Positions 40,586-49,868 of a DNA stretch of 64,000 nt are shown here, one piece after another. The notes under the pieces were generated by a model. It did no database searches. It was not told where the DNA came from and was given only the letters and a program-made list of their open reading frames with translations. Every line of letters begins with the position of its first letter. Within the stretch, counting starts at the first letter, position 1. Both the position numbers and the translations under genes were made by a program. The DNA is from JAFLCL01 sp964502175. GTDB lineage: Bacteria > Myxococcota_A > Polyangia > Polyangiales > Sandaracinaceae. Location: NCBI GenBank assembly GCA_964502175.1, contig CAZCVE010000028.1:52200-116199 (forward strand). The letters are read 5' to 3'.

Positions 40586-42745
40586 ATGAACCCGATCCTG
40601 ATGACCGTGATCTTCTTCCTGACGCTCGGAGCGTTCGCGTGGAGCGCGAACCGCCGGACGCGGCTCCTGCTGGTGACGGACAAGGAGTCCGACTTCCGCC
40701 TCGACTTCGAGCCGATCGTGAAGCGCATCGAGAACGTGCTCGTGTACGCGCTCGGTCAGAAGAAGATGGTCGGCGGCAAGTACGACGTCGCCGGCTTCGC
40801 CCACATGGCGATCTTCGCGGCGTTCCAGGTGCTGCTCCTCAACACGGTGCTGCTCTGGGGCCGCGCGTACGTGCGCGACTTCGACCTCTTCGGGATCCTC
40901 TCCGAAGGTCACCTCTTCGGGCAGGGCTACTCGCTGGTGAAGGAAGTCATCGCGGCGCTCTGCGTCGTCGGCTGCCTCGTGTTCGTCTACTACCGCGTGA
41001 TCGCCAGGGAGAAGCGCATGACGCTCTCCGGCGAGGGCCTCGTGATCCTCGGGATCATCGCGACGATGATGATCGCCGACTTCCTCTACGTCGGCGCGCA
41101 CCATCTCCTCGATGCGCGCTCGGTGGGCGGCGCGCCGCACTTCCTCTGGTTCGCGCCGATCGGCTCGGGCCTCTCGATCGCGTTCGCAGGCCTGTCGGAC
41201 GACGCGGTCCTCTGGATCGAGGCGGGCGGCTTCTGGTGGCACGCGAGCTGGGTGTTGCTGTTCCTCAACCTGCTCCCGTACTCGAAGCACTTCCACATCA
41301 TCACGTCGCTCCCGAACGTGTTCTTCCAGCCGCTCGCGGCGCGCGGAAAGCTCCCGGACGTGGTGGACATCGAGGGCAAGCTCGAGCGCGAAGAGCCGAT
41401 CGGCATCGCCAAGATCGAGCACCTCAATTGGAAGCAGGCGCTCGATCTCTACACGTGCACCGAGTGCGGCCGCTGTTCGGACAACTGTCCCGCGTTCACC
41501 ACGGGCAAGAAGCTCTCGCCCAAGCACCTCACGCTCGCGTTGCGCGATCACCTCTACGACCTCGAGGATCACTTCATCGGCAGCGGCGGCATCGAGAGCC
41601 CCGCCGCGCACGACGCGAAGGAAGGCGAGAAGCACGTCCACGGTGACCCGCCCGAGGGCGCGTACTTCCGCAAGGCACAGCCCGTCGAGCTGATGCCCGA
41701 CATCGTCAGCCCCGAGGTGATCTGGGCCTGCACGACGTGCCGCGCCTGCGAAGAGCAGTGCCCGGTGAACATCAGCTACGTCGACAAGATCGTGTCGATG
41801 CGCCGCGCCGAAGTGGTCGTGAAGAACCAGTTCCCGAAGGACCTCACCAAGGCCTTCCGTGCGATGGAGACGAACGGCAACCCGTGGAACCTGCCCGCGA
41901 GCGATCGCGGCACGTGGCGCGACGGCCTCGACGCCGAGGGCTTCGAGGTGAAGCTCCTCGCCGATCACCTCGACGCGGACGTCGTCTACTGGGTGGGCTG
42001 CGCCGCCGAGTACGACGATCGCGCGAAGAAGGTCGCGCGGTCTGTCGCGAAGCTCTTGAGCCACGCGGGCGTGGACTTCGCGGTGATGGGCAGCGAGGCG
42101 ACGTGCACGGGCGATCCCGCGCGTCGCGCCGGCAACGAGTACCTCTTCGAGATGCTCGCGAAGCAGAACGTCGAGACGCTGAACGGCATGGGCGTCGCGA
42201 AGAAGACAGTCATCACGGCGTGCCCGCACTGCTTCAACACGCTGAAGAACGAGTACCCGAGCTTCGGCGGCAAGTACGACGTGGTGCACCACGCCGACTT
42301 CCTCAACGGCCTCCTCGCGCGCGGCGTGCTCAAGCCGGAGAAGCGCGTGGACGCGAAGGTCGCCTACCACGACAGCTGCTACCTCGGCCGCTACAACGAC
42401 GTGTACGAGTCGCCGCGCAAGGTGCTCCAGGCGATCCCGGGCGTGAGCCTCGTGGAGGTCGAGTACTGGAACAAGGCGAAGGGCCTCTGCTGCGGCGCAG
42501 GCGGCGCGCAGATGTGGAAGGAGGAGGAGCACGGCAAGGAGCGCGTGAACAAGAAGCGCACCCTCCAGCTCCTCGACACCGGCGCGACGAAGGTCGCGAG
42601 CGGTTGTCCCTTCTGCATGACGATGATCACGGACGGAATCCAGGGCCTCGAGAAGCAGGAAGAGGTCGAGAACCTCGACATCGCCGAGATGCTCGACCGC
42701 TCGATCGACTACACGAACAAGGTCGCCCGCGAAGCCGCGGAGTGA
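40586..42745 (+). CDS. Membrane Fe-S oxidoreductase, EtfD/FadF-like
   Basis: 719 residues. The N-terminal third has five or six membrane helices of the nitrate-reductase-gamma/HdrE type, with His residues for heme b (HMAIFAAFQVLLLN, VGAHHLL). Two 4Fe-4S motifs follow (CTECGRCSDNCP and CTTCRACEEQCP), then two CCG domains (YWVGCAAEY...CTGD...CPHCFNTL; YHDSCYLGRY...CCGAGG...CPFC). This order matches the EtfD (Rv0338c) / FadF family, which passes electrons from electron-transfer flavoprotein to quinone during beta-oxidation. It could instead serve another oxidoreductase. A TetR-like operator candidate lies upstream. Confidence 0.88.
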   Translation: MNPILMTVIFFLTLGAFAWSANRRTRLLLVTDKESDFRLDFEPIVKRIENVLVYALGQKKMVGGKYDVAGFAHMAIFAAFQVLLLNTVLLWGRAYVRDFDLFGILSEGHLFGQGYSLVKEVIAALCVVGCLVFVYYRVIAREKRMTLSGEGLVILGIIATMMIADFLYVGAHHLLDARSVGGAPHFLWFAPIGSGLSIAFAGLSDDAVLWIEAGGFWWHASWVLLFLNLLPYSKHFHIITSLPNVFFQPLAARGKLPDVVDIEGKLEREEPIGIAKIEHLNWKQALDLYTCTECGRCSDNCPAFTTGKKLSPKHLTLALRDHLYDLEDHFIGSGGIESPAAHDAKEGEKHVHGDPPEGAYFRKAQPVELMPDIVSPEVIWACTTCRACEEQCPVNISYVDKIVSMRRAEVVVKNQFPKDLTKAFRAMETNGNPWNLPASDRGTWRDGLDAEGFEVKLLADHLDADVVYWVGCAAEYDDRAKKVARSVAKLLSHAGVDFAVMGSEATCTGDPARRAGNEYLFEMLAKQNVETLNGMGVAKKTVITACPHCFNTLKNEYPSFGGKYDVVHHADFLNGLLARGVLKPEKRVDAKVAYHDSCYLGRYNDVYESPRKVLQAIPGVSLVEVEYWNKAKGLCCGAGGAQMWKEEEHGKERVNKKRTLQLLDTGATKVASGCPFCMTMITDGIQGLEKQEEVENLDIAEMLDRSIDYTNKVAREAAE

Positions 42746-42780
42746 TCTGCGGCGGCCGCTTCGGCTAGGATCGACGCTCC

Positions 42781-44013
42781 ATGAAGGTCGAACGCATCAG
42801 CCTCCGAGACTTCCGCGGCTTCGCGGATCTCGAGCTGGCGTTCGAGCCCGACCTCACCGTCCTCGTTGGCGCCAACGGCGCGGGCAAGAGCTCGGTCTTG
42901 GCGGGTGCGCGAGCAGCACTCGAACAGATCCCACGGCGTTCGATGAGCGCTGACCAGGGCAATCTCCTCACCGTCGAGGACATTCGCGAGTCGCGCCCGC
43001 GGACCCAAGTGACGCTGAAGCTCTCGCTGGGCGATCTGAAACCAGCCATCGTCGTGACGCGGTCGCGGCTCGGGCTCGCCGAGCAGACGTCCTTTCTCGA
43101 CACGCACGTCTTGTACGAGCGCGCCCGCGAGGCCCTCCTTCGAGGGCGATCCATTCCCCTCGCGATCCACTACGCGAGTGGTCGGCGTCTCGAGTCCGCG
43201 AGCTCGGAGAGCGCGTCTGAAGCTGGGCCCGCCGCGGCGCTGCGCGGCGCGCTCGATGGAGCCACGAGCTACGGCGAGTTCTTCGCTTGGTTCCGCCAGG
43301 AGGAGGACGCCTACAACGAACGCGCCGCTCGCGGTGTCAGCACGGCGACCACGCGCGCAGAACCACTGCTTCTCGTCCGAAGCGCCATCGAAGCGCTGTT
43401 CTCGGGAGGCACCAACCTCCGCGTCGAGCGGCGGCCACGTGAACGCTTCCTCATCGACGTGCGCGGGTCTTCACTCGATGTGGGCCAACTGAGCGACGGT
43501 GAGAAGAACCTCCTCGCGATGGCCGGTGACATCGCGCGTCGCCTCATTCTGGCCGACCCAGACTCCCCGGATCCGCTCGCGCAAGAGGCGGTCGTGCTCA
43601 TCGATGAGATCGAGCTCCACCTCCATCCCGGACTTCAGCGGACGATCCTTCCGCGACTCCGCGCGGCGTTCCCGAACACGCAGTTCATCGTCACCACGCA
43701 CTCTCCGCAGGTGCTCTCGTCGGTGCACGCGCGGAACGTCCGGCTGCTCCAGGACTTCAAGGTCGTTCCGCTCGAGCGCGAGACGTGGCGCCGGGACACC
43801 AATCGGATCCTCGAGTCGGTGTTCGGTGATCCGGGGCGACCGCCCGAGATCGCTCGGAAGCTCAACGATCTCCGCACCGCGGTGGACGACGATCGCGTCG
43901 ACGATGCACGCCAGCTGATCGCGGAGCTGCGATCGGAGCTCGAAGGCGACGATCCAGACGTGCTCTTCTACGAGCAGCTCTTGCCGCCCGTCGTCGACAC
44001 CGCGGCACAGTGA
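42781..44013 (+). CDS. ptuA: Septu defence ATPase PtuA
   Basis: 410 residues, an SMC/RecF-like AAA ATPase. Seen: the N-terminal strand KVERISLRDFRGF, Walker A GANGAGKS (30-37), an ABC-type signature LSDGEKN (237-243), Walker B VVLIDEIELHLHP (D275, E276) and the switch His in TTHSPQ (H307). The middle is a coiled-coil-like insertion. It is followed after 18 bp by a PtuB-type HNH gene; PtuA-PtuB is the Septu anti-phage pair, in which the ATPase senses infection and controls the nuclease. No reverse transcriptase is adjacent, so it is stand-alone Septu rather than a retron. Confidence 0.85.
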   Translation: MKVERISLRDFRGFADLELAFEPDLTVLVGANGAGKSSVLAGARAALEQIPRRSMSADQGNLLTVEDIRESRPRTQVTLKLSLGDLKPAIVVTRSRLGLAEQTSFLDTHVLYERAREALLRGRSIPLAIHYASGRRLESASSESASEAGPAAALRGALDGATSYGEFFAWFRQEEDAYNERAARGVSTATTRAEPLLLVRSAIEALFSGGTNLRVERRPRERFLIDVRGSSLDVGQLSDGEKNLLAMAGDIARRLILADPDSPDPLAQEAVVLIDEIELHLHPGLQRTILPRLRAAFPNTQFIVTTHSPQVLSSVHARNVRLLQDFKVVPLERETWRRDTNRILESVFGDPGRPPEIARKLNDLRTAVDDDRVDDARQLIAELRSELEGDDPDVLFYEQLLPPVVDTAAQ

Positions 44014-44031
44014 GCGCTTGAAGGGGGGACC

Positions 44032-44697
44032 GTGCGGCACATCGCCAAGGGGAACGCACCCACCGATCTGGTCGCGACCGCGAAAGCGACGACGACGAAG
44101 CTCGCCACCATGGCTGGCGCGAGGGCGGCGTTCGATCAGATCGACAAGGCCGGCGCTCGGGACGTGCTCTGCCGAGAGCAGTCGGCGCTCTGCGCGTTCT
44201 GCAACCGACGCATCGACCCCAACGCCAAGGATGGCGGCGGGAAGCCCACGCTCCGCATCGCTCATCGAGTGCCCATCGACGTCAGCCCCGAGCTCGCGTT
44301 GACGTGGTCCAACCTGCTGGGTTCGTGCGACGGCGGGCAGTCCTCGGGAACCGCGGTTCGGACCTGTGACGCCGCTCAGGGGAACGACTCGCTGTCGATC
44401 GATCCGACGCAACCGACGTCGATCGCACGCGTGAGGTTCGAGCGGCGCGGCGCGAGAGAAGGGTTGTTCATCACGTCGGACGATCCCGCGCTGCGTAAGG
44501 ACGTCGAAGACACGCTCGGTCTGAATCGCGGCGACTTGCCCGCGCATCGTGCCAAAGCGTTGGAGAGCCTGCGGGTCCGTGCCAAAGGCCGTGGCCAGTA
44601 CGGGAAGCCCGCGTGGAGAGCACAGCTCGCCAAGGAGCGCGCGGAGGGTGGTGCGCTCGGCGAGTACTTCGGCGTGCTCGAAGCGATGGCCCGGTGA
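44032..44697 (+). CDS. ptuB: Septu defence HNH endonuclease PtuB
   Basis: 221 residues from a GTG with AGGGGGGA just upstream. The N-terminus MRHIAKGNAPTDL is typical of the PtuB/TIGR02646 family. The HNH zinc site is formed by C54xxC57 (LCAFCNRR), then catalytic H78 in LRIAHRVPID (family IEH), N94 in WSNLLGSCDGG, and C112-D113 in RTCDAAQGN. The motif LSIDPTQP..IARVRFERRG continues the family pattern. It would cut phage or host DNA when activated by PtuA. It sits 18 bp after ptuA, a likely two-gene operon. Confidence 0.88.
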   Translation: MRHIAKGNAPTDLVATAKATTTKLATMAGARAAFDQIDKAGARDVLCREQSALCAFCNRRIDPNAKDGGGKPTLRIAHRVPIDVSPELALTWSNLLGSCDGGQSSGTAVRTCDAAQGNDSLSIDPTQPTSIARVRFERRGAREGLFITSDDPALRKDVEDTLGLNRGDLPAHRAKALESLRVRAKGRGQYGKPAWRAQLAKERAEGGALGEYFGVLEAMAR

Positions 44698-44764
44698 GCT
44701 GACGGAGGCTGCGTTGCCGCGCTTCGTCGTTCCTTCGGACGGGGCGATGTGACTCAATGCAGAG

Positions 44765-46309
44765 ATGGGCTCGATCGACTGGGTGGCCGTCGGGCTCGTG
44801 ATCGCGGTCGCGATCGCATGGTGGTTGTTCTGGGGTCCCGCCTCGAAGCGAACGGCGCCGGTCGCGCTCACGCCCGCCGCACCGCACGTGCCGGTGTCGT
44901 CCGAGCTCGGACGCGCGATCGCCGCACGTGATCACGATGCGGTGAAGCGTCTCCTCGACGAAGGTGCCGACCCGAACGAGGCCGCGCGCGACGATCTGCC
45001 CGCGCTCTTCGCGGCCGTCGCAGCCTTCGAGGGCGACGACCGCGCGGTGCGTCTCTTGATCGCCCGAGGTGCCCGCGTGGGACACGTGTCGCGAGAGATG
45101 GGCAGCGCGCTCTCGCTCGCGCTCACACGCAATGCCCACGCGATCGCGCACGTCCTCATCGACGAAGGCGTGCCTCTCGACACCGTGAACGACGGGGGCG
45201 CGACGGCGCTGCACATGGCTGCGTTCCGCGGCGACGTCGGGATGGTGTCGCTGCTCGTCGATCGCGGGATCCCCGTGGACGCACGGAGCTTCATGCACGG
45301 TACGCCGCTGCGCGCGGCGTCCGAGGCAGGTCATCTCGAGGTCGTGAAGCTCCTCCTCGCGCGCGGCGCCGATCCCGAGCCCGTCGACGTGTTCGACTCG
45401 GTGCCCGCGGACTATGCGCTGAAGCAAGGGCACCACGAGATCGTGCACACGCTCGATCGCGCCTCGAAGCGCGGGAGCGCTACGCCGCGTCTGCGTCCCC
45501 GCATGGCAGGCCCGGCGTCGATCCGAAAGATCCTGTGGGCACGCGGCGATGCATCGATCGTCGTCGTCAGCGATGGCGTCAGGCGCGGCATGCAGATGAT
45601 GGATGTCGCGTGCTCGTCGATCGAAGCGCCCTCGGCCGTCTTTTCCATCTGGCGCGCTGTTCCTGGCCTGGCCGTGTCCGGGCCCGCCGACGAGACAAAC
45701 GATCCGCGTGAGCCGATCGGCGAGGTCGCGTTTCGTCTCTGGACCTACGAGGGCATCGAGCCGAAGGCGGCCGTCACGCCGAAGCGCGAGACGCGTGCGC
45801 TCGTTGGTAGGTTCGCGAAGCGTCCGTACTCCCTCGATGCGTGGAGCGACGTCGCGAAGGAGCTCGCCGAGGATCTCGACGAGGACGCGATCGACGATCT
45901 CCTCGCGGTGATGACGGATCCTCCCGAGGGTCCCGCCTATCTCGCCGCGTGGGACTTCTGGTTCCGCACACAAATCGCCGCGGCGCTGCTCGTCTCGCAC
46001 GTGGGCACGACGCCCTGGGCCGAGTCGAAGCGGCGCGAGCGCTTGCTCGATCTCACGCGCGGACCGTGCGACTGGGCCAACGGGGCAGCCATGATCGCGC
46101 TCCTCGACGTGACCAGGCGCGAGCCGCAGACGAAGGACGAGATCCGCGAGGCACTCCTCGCGCTTACGACGATCGAGATGACCGCGCCTCGCTACCAACA
46201 CGTGATGAAGCCCGCGGCGCTGGTGCTCCGCGAGCTCGGTGGGCTCGACGGAGCGGCAACCGAGCGGCTCGACGCGCTGATCCACCCACCCGACGACGAT
46301 GCGCCGTAG
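44765..46309 (+). CDS. Membrane-anchored ankyrin-repeat protein
   Basis: 514 residues. An N-terminal anchor (VAVGLVIAVAIAWWLFW) is followed by four or five ankyrin repeats from residue ~45 to 235 (DAVKRLLDEGADPNEA, RAVRLLIARGARV, GATALHMAAFRGDVGMVSLLVDRG, GTPLRAASEAGHLEVVKLLLARGADP). The C-terminal half is a soluble domain of unknown type (RPRMAGPASIRKILWARGDASIVVV, DDLLAVMTDPPEGPAYLAAWDFW). Probably a protein-interaction scaffold. Its stop overlaps the next gene by 11 bp. Confidence 0.82.
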   Translation: MGSIDWVAVGLVIAVAIAWWLFWGPASKRTAPVALTPAAPHVPVSSELGRAIAARDHDAVKRLLDEGADPNEAARDDLPALFAAVAAFEGDDRAVRLLIARGARVGHVSREMGSALSLALTRNAHAIAHVLIDEGVPLDTVNDGGATALHMAAFRGDVGMVSLLVDRGIPVDARSFMHGTPLRAASEAGHLEVVKLLLARGADPEPVDVFDSVPADYALKQGHHEIVHTLDRASKRGSATPRLRPRMAGPASIRKILWARGDASIVVVSDGVRRGMQMMDVACSSIEAPSAVFSIWRAVPGLAVSGPADETNDPREPIGEVAFRLWTYEGIEPKAAVTPKRETRALVGRFAKRPYSLDAWSDVAKELAEDLDEDAIDDLLAVMTDPPEGPAYLAAWDFWFRTQIAAALLVSHVGTTPWAESKRRERLLDLTRGPCDWANGAAMIALLDVTRREPQTKDEIREALLALTTIEMTAPRYQHVMKPAALVLRELGGLDGAATERLDALIHPPDDDAP

Positions 46310-46772
46310 ACTCGCCGGCGTGATTCGTGGGCTCTCACTGGTTCTCTCGATCGGCGTCGTGCTCTCCGCCCTCGCTGTGTCTCGACCGGCTCGCGCTGTG
46401 CGCGCCGTGAGGCCGCAGATCGTGCGGCTCGTGCTCGACGACACGAGCGTGTCGCCGGCCACGAGCGCCGACTCCGATCCGGCGATGCTGTTCCGCATGC
46501 TCAGCACGCGACGCGCCGCGTTCGTGGGCTGCTACGAGCGCGAGGCGCGCCTGCACCCGGAGGTCGGGAGCGGCACGATCGTGATCGCTACGACGATCCA
46601 CCCGAGCACCGCCACGACCGCCGTGCTCGACAGCGACGAGCTCGCACGGCCCGCGATCTCCACGTGCGCGACGCGCGTCGTGACCGGCTTCCGGTTCGAG
46701 CCCGGACCGACGAGCGACGTGCACTTCGTCGTGCGTCTCCGCTACGAGCGCCTGCGCTCGAACGAGCTCTGA
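46299..46772 (+). CDS. Exported AgmX/PglI C-terminal-domain protein
   Basis: 157 residues. An N-terminal signal/anchor (GLSLVLSIGVVLSALAV) is followed by a small TonB-like domain: RRAAFVGCYEREARLHPEVGSGTIVI...ISTCATRVVTGFRFEP...VHFVVRLRY. The paired Cys and the (F)..CYE...L...P...G pattern match the AgmX/PglI C-terminal domain common in myxobacterial gliding and envelope proteins. It overlaps the ankyrin gene by 11 bp and the next gene by one base, so the three form an operon. Confidence 0.75.
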   Translation: MRRRLAGVIRGLSLVLSIGVVLSALAVSRPARAVRAVRPQIVRLVLDDTSVSPATSADSDPAMLFRMLSTRRAAFVGCYEREARLHPEVGSGTIVIATTIHPSTATTAVLDSDELARPAISTCATRVVTGFRFEPGPTSDVHFVVRLRYERLRSNEL

Positions 46773-47665
46773 TGGCGACGCTCGAGGTCACGGCCGTCTC
46801 GATCGAGGCGCTCTCCGCGCTGATCGATCACCAGCTCGCGAAGGGTATGGTCTTCTTGCCGGACGCCGGTGGTGTGGAGCCGCTCACGTCGTGCGCGCTG
46901 ATCGTGACGTTCGAAGGGCGCAGCCACACGCTGCTCGCGGAGATCGTCTACGTGCGGGAGGAAGGCGCAGGACGAGGCGTGGGCCTGCAGCTGCCTCCGC
47001 TCGACGACGAGACGCTCGCGGCGCTTCGCGCGCTCGCCGATCCGACCGCTGCGCTCCCCGTGCTCGAGGCATCACCGCTCGACATGCCCGTGCCGGATCT
47101 CTCGGACATGCCCGTGCCAGACCTCGACGACATGCCGCTCCCATCCAGCGCGCTGACCGACGAGGCGCCGACGTCGAGCGGGCACGTGGACGAAGCGGAC
47201 GCGAGCAGCGTCGCGACATCGTTCGGCGACGAGGACGACGACGACGACGATCACGCGACGCGCGCGCCGCAGCTCCACGAGCGCATGCGATCACTGTCGA
47301 GCGCGGAGCAACAGCGCATGGCCGCGACGGGCTCGCTGCAGGAGCGCACGATGCTCGAGCGGCTCTACGGACCGAACGTGTGGGAGTCGCTGCTCTCGAG
47401 CGGACGCCTGAGCCCGCCCGAGGTCGCGCGCATCGCGCGCAAGGGCACCGTGCCGCGACCGCTCCTCGAGATGATCGGCGGCAACGGCGCGTGGCTCCAG
47501 AGCACGCTCGTGCAGCGCGCGCTGCTCGGCAACCCGCGCTGTCCGATCACGCTCGCGCAGCGCGTGCTCCAAGCGATGCCCAAGCGCGACCTCGCCCTCG
47601 TGCCTCAACAAGCCGCCTACCCCGCGCCGATCCGTCAGGCCGCCAAGGCGATGCTCAAGCGCTGA
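46772..47665 (+). CDS. PilZ-like domain protein with helical C-terminus
   Basis: 297 residues. The start codon shares one base with the previous stop (TGATG). Residues 1-100 resemble the short PilZ-like domain of TIGR02266 type (GMVFLPDAGG...LIVTFEGRSHTLLAEIVYVREEGAGRGVGLQLPPL), but the c-di-GMP-binding RxxxR is not seen. A Met/Pro/Asp repeat linker (DMPVPDLSDMPVPDLDDM) and a run of Asp follow, then a helical repeat region (LHERMRSLSSAEQQRM...RNPRCPITLAQRVLQ-like). It may be a motility or scaffold protein. Confidence 0.7.
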   Translation: MATLEVTAVSIEALSALIDHQLAKGMVFLPDAGGVEPLTSCALIVTFEGRSHTLLAEIVYVREEGAGRGVGLQLPPLDDETLAALRALADPTAALPVLEASPLDMPVPDLSDMPVPDLDDMPLPSSALTDEAPTSSGHVDEADASSVATSFGDEDDDDDDHATRAPQLHERMRSLSSAEQQRMAATGSLQERTMLERLYGPNVWESLLSSGRLSPPEVARIARKGTVPRPLLEMIGGNGAWLQSTLVQRALLGNPRCPITLAQRVLQAMPKRDLALVPQQAAYPAPIRQAAKAMLKR

Positions 47666-47684
47666 GCTCTGTTCGCGCACTGTG

Positions 47685-49019
47685 TCACTCGCACGCGACC
47701 TCGAGCTCGATGAACGACTGACTGACCATCACGCCGTCGGGCCGACGCGACAAGATGCGGTCCTGCCACGCGGTCGCCACACCGACGCCCACCGGATCGA
47801 AGAGGTGAGTGCCGCCGCCCAGGTAGGGCTCCGGGCCTCGGAGCTGGGCGACGCCGTACTCACCGACCGCGATGGTCTGCGTCGGCTGTCGCACGATCGC
47901 GATGACGTGTCCGATCGCACTGTCGATAGACGAGCCCACGGGGCCGACGGATCCGAACAGTCGTCGGTCCGTGGAGAGGTGCTCGCCGCTGCCAGCGATC
48001 TCGCCGACGCCGGTCGGCCCCAACCAGACCTCGCCGTCGGCGCCGAACGTCCAGCCTTGATCGCCTGATCGCCCCGATGCGCCTCGGCCGGACGGCGCGA
48101 TTTCGTCCATCCTCGCTGGCAAGAGCCGCATCTCCGCCTCGCGCGCCACGAAGCGGAGCATGTGATCACCCGAGAGCACACCGAACGGCACGATCACGAA
48201 GTCCGCGCCATCGATCGGTGCGTCCCACGTGTGCTCGGCAAGCGTGACGAGGTCGTCGTCGAGCAGCTCGACCACGGGCGGATCTTCGTCGCGGACCCAC
48301 GCGATCGCATCCCCGATCGTGCCGACTGCGAGGAGAGGTCCGTGGGTACGGCGCACCCCGGTCCGCATGTCGGCGGCCTCGGTCGTGGTGATCGTCGCCG
48401 ACCGCACGAGATGCGTGATGTTCGGACCCACCACCCACACCTCCGGACCCACCACGAGCGTCGACGGACGCGGGGCAATCCAGTTCGGCCAGCGTTGGCT
48501 CGCGATCACCCAGCCGTCGCTCTCTCGGAACGTCCACTCTCGGATCTCGAGATCGATCTCGGCCGGCGCTGCGATGCCCAGCATCCCGCCGCCCCGTGGG
48601 ACGCGGGTCACGCCGACGGGCAGCTCGGGGCGGTTGCTGGCGTGCACGCGGACACAGAGATCGCCGTAGCCGTTCCCGCGCACGGGAAACGTGAAGACCG
48701 GCCACGGAACCTGCGGGTAGCAGAACGTGAGGGCCTGAAGCTCGCGAAGCGGTGACGACACGACCTCGGCGGACCAGAACGCGGGGTCGTCGCAGTCGAG
48801 ATCGGGATAGGGCGCGTCGTACGTGAACGCGTCGCGGGGTGCCCAGGGATCGATGCCCGTGTCGATCCCGATGTCGCGACGACGGCCCACGCGCGCGTCG
48901 ACGATGGGCGCCGCATCGATGCCGGCATCGGGAGGCTCGGCGGCGACGCAGCCGCTCGACACGATCGCCAGACAAGCCCACATCGCAACGCGCGCCACGC
49001 GCTCATCATGCCTGCGCAC
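47685..49019 (-). CDS. Lipoprotein, possible beta-propeller
   Basis: 444 residues from a GTG at 49019; a GTG at 48998 gives a cleaner signal (MWACLAIVSSGC lipobox). After an Asp/Ala linker, the mature part holds repeated beta-strand blocks with W/G turns (GWVIASQRWPNWIAP, EVWVVGPNITHLV, AIAWVRDEDPPVVEL, GDEGWTFGADGEVWLG-like), compatible with a beta-propeller. No named family is recognised. Probably an outer-surface protein. Confidence 0.7.
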   Translation of the reverse strand: MRRHDERVARVAMWACLAIVSSGCVAAEPPDAGIDAAPIVDARVGRRRDIGIDTGIDPWAPRDAFTYDAPYPDLDCDDPAFWSAEVVSSPLRELQALTFCYPQVPWPVFTFPVRGNGYGDLCVRVHASNRPELPVGVTRVPRGGGMLGIAAPAEIDLEIREWTFRESDGWVIASQRWPNWIAPRPSTLVVGPEVWVVGPNITHLVRSATITTTEAADMRTGVRRTHGPLLAVGTIGDAIAWVRDEDPPVVELLDDDLVTLAEHTWDAPIDGADFVIVPFGVLSGDHMLRFVAREAEMRLLPARMDEIAPSGRGASGRSGDQGWTFGADGEVWLGPTGVGEIAGSGEHLSTDRRLFGSVGPVGSSIDSAIGHVIAIVRQPTQTIAVGEYGVAQLRGPEPYLGGGTHLFDPVGVGVATAWQDRILSRRPDGVMVSQSFIELEVACE

Positions 49020-49049
49020 GCAGCGTGACGGCCAGCGAAGGAACGGAGC

Positions 49050-49826
49050 TCAGGCCATCGCGAGCTCGGGCTCGCGCGGGGCGAGGTGGCCTTCGGCGCG
49101 GAGCTGCGAGGTGCGGAGGGGCTCGTACGCTTCGACGGGGACGATGCCGAGGCGGCTGCGGACCTCGTCGATCGGGAGCGCGAGCAGCGGCTCCCAGTCG
49201 AGCGCAGGGAGGTAGCGCGCGCGCAGGCCGCGCACGAAGCCGGCGAGCACCATCGGGAGCACGCGAGCCTCGCGCACCCGGTAGATGCCGAGGAGGACGA
49301 TCATCGCGATGCCCGGGTTCCAGACCTGCGGGACGTTGAACGCGAGCAGCGCGGTCTCGCCGAGGAGATCGCCCTTGTAGCCGGTGACCGTGTGCCAGAG
49401 GTCGTGCGTGTCGCGCATGCGCTGGCCCGCGTACTCGAGCTCGGGATCGACGCCGGCCACGCGCGCGCGGCCCTTGTCGCTCGCGGCCACGAGGCCGTCG
49501 GCGGTGATGCCCTCGCTCTCGACGAACGCGAGGTAGGCGCGGCCGAGCGAGCCCTCGGGCATGCGACGGAGCGCGTCGCGGTCCGCGAGCACCGGCACGA
49601 TCGACGGCTGCTCGCGCATGAGGCGCGCGCCCTCGGCGGTGCGGTGGAAGAGGCCCACGAGGTGATCGGGCGCGCGACCCGAGAGCGAGTCGATGATCGT
49701 GAAGACGTGGCTCGTCTCGTCCGGATCGGCGGCCAGGGCGCGGAGCGCACGGAGGGCGCGGGGGACATCCATCGGCTGCGAGTGCGAGATGGTGGAGCGC
49801 GGGGTGGTGGAGCGCGAGGTGCTCAT
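49050..49826 (-). CDS. Coq4-family protein
   Basis: 258 residues from the ATG at 49826, which has AAAGGAGG upstream. The Coq4 signature is visible: RMRDTHDLWHTVTGYKGDLLGE (HDxxH...E Zn motif), and EGITADGLVAASDKGRAR in the family order. In eukaryotes Coq4 acts in ubiquinone synthesis (C1 decarboxylation); bacterial members are mostly uncharacterised. The gene is divergent from a TetR-type regulator, which probably controls it through a palindrome at 49856. No other ubiquinone genes are adjacent. Confidence 0.85.
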   Translation of the reverse strand: MSTSRSTTPRSTISHSQPMDVPRALRALRALAADPDETSHVFTIIDSLSGRAPDHLVGLFHRTAEGARLMREQPSIVPVLADRDALRRMPEGSLGRAYLAFVESEGITADGLVAASDKGRARVAGVDPELEYAGQRMRDTHDLWHTVTGYKGDLLGETALLAFNVPQVWNPGIAMIVLLGIYRVREARVLPMVLAGFVRGLRARYLPALDWEPLLALPIDEVRSRLGIVPVEAYEPLRTSQLRAEGHLAPREPELAMA

Positions 49827-49855
49827 CGGGGGCCTCCTTTGTCTACAAGCCTGTA

Positions 49856-49868
49856 AGTAGCTGCTACT
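49856..49868. promoter_or_regulatory. Palindrome between coq4-like and tetR genes, candidate TetR operator
   Basis: AGTAGCTGCTACT is a perfect 6+1+6 inverted repeat, 30 bp upstream of the coq4-like start. A TTGACA hexamer on the minus strand (49877-49882) lies on its outer side, so a bound repressor would cover the promoter of the coq4-like gene. The divergent TetR gene is the natural candidate ligand. Confidence 0.55.
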
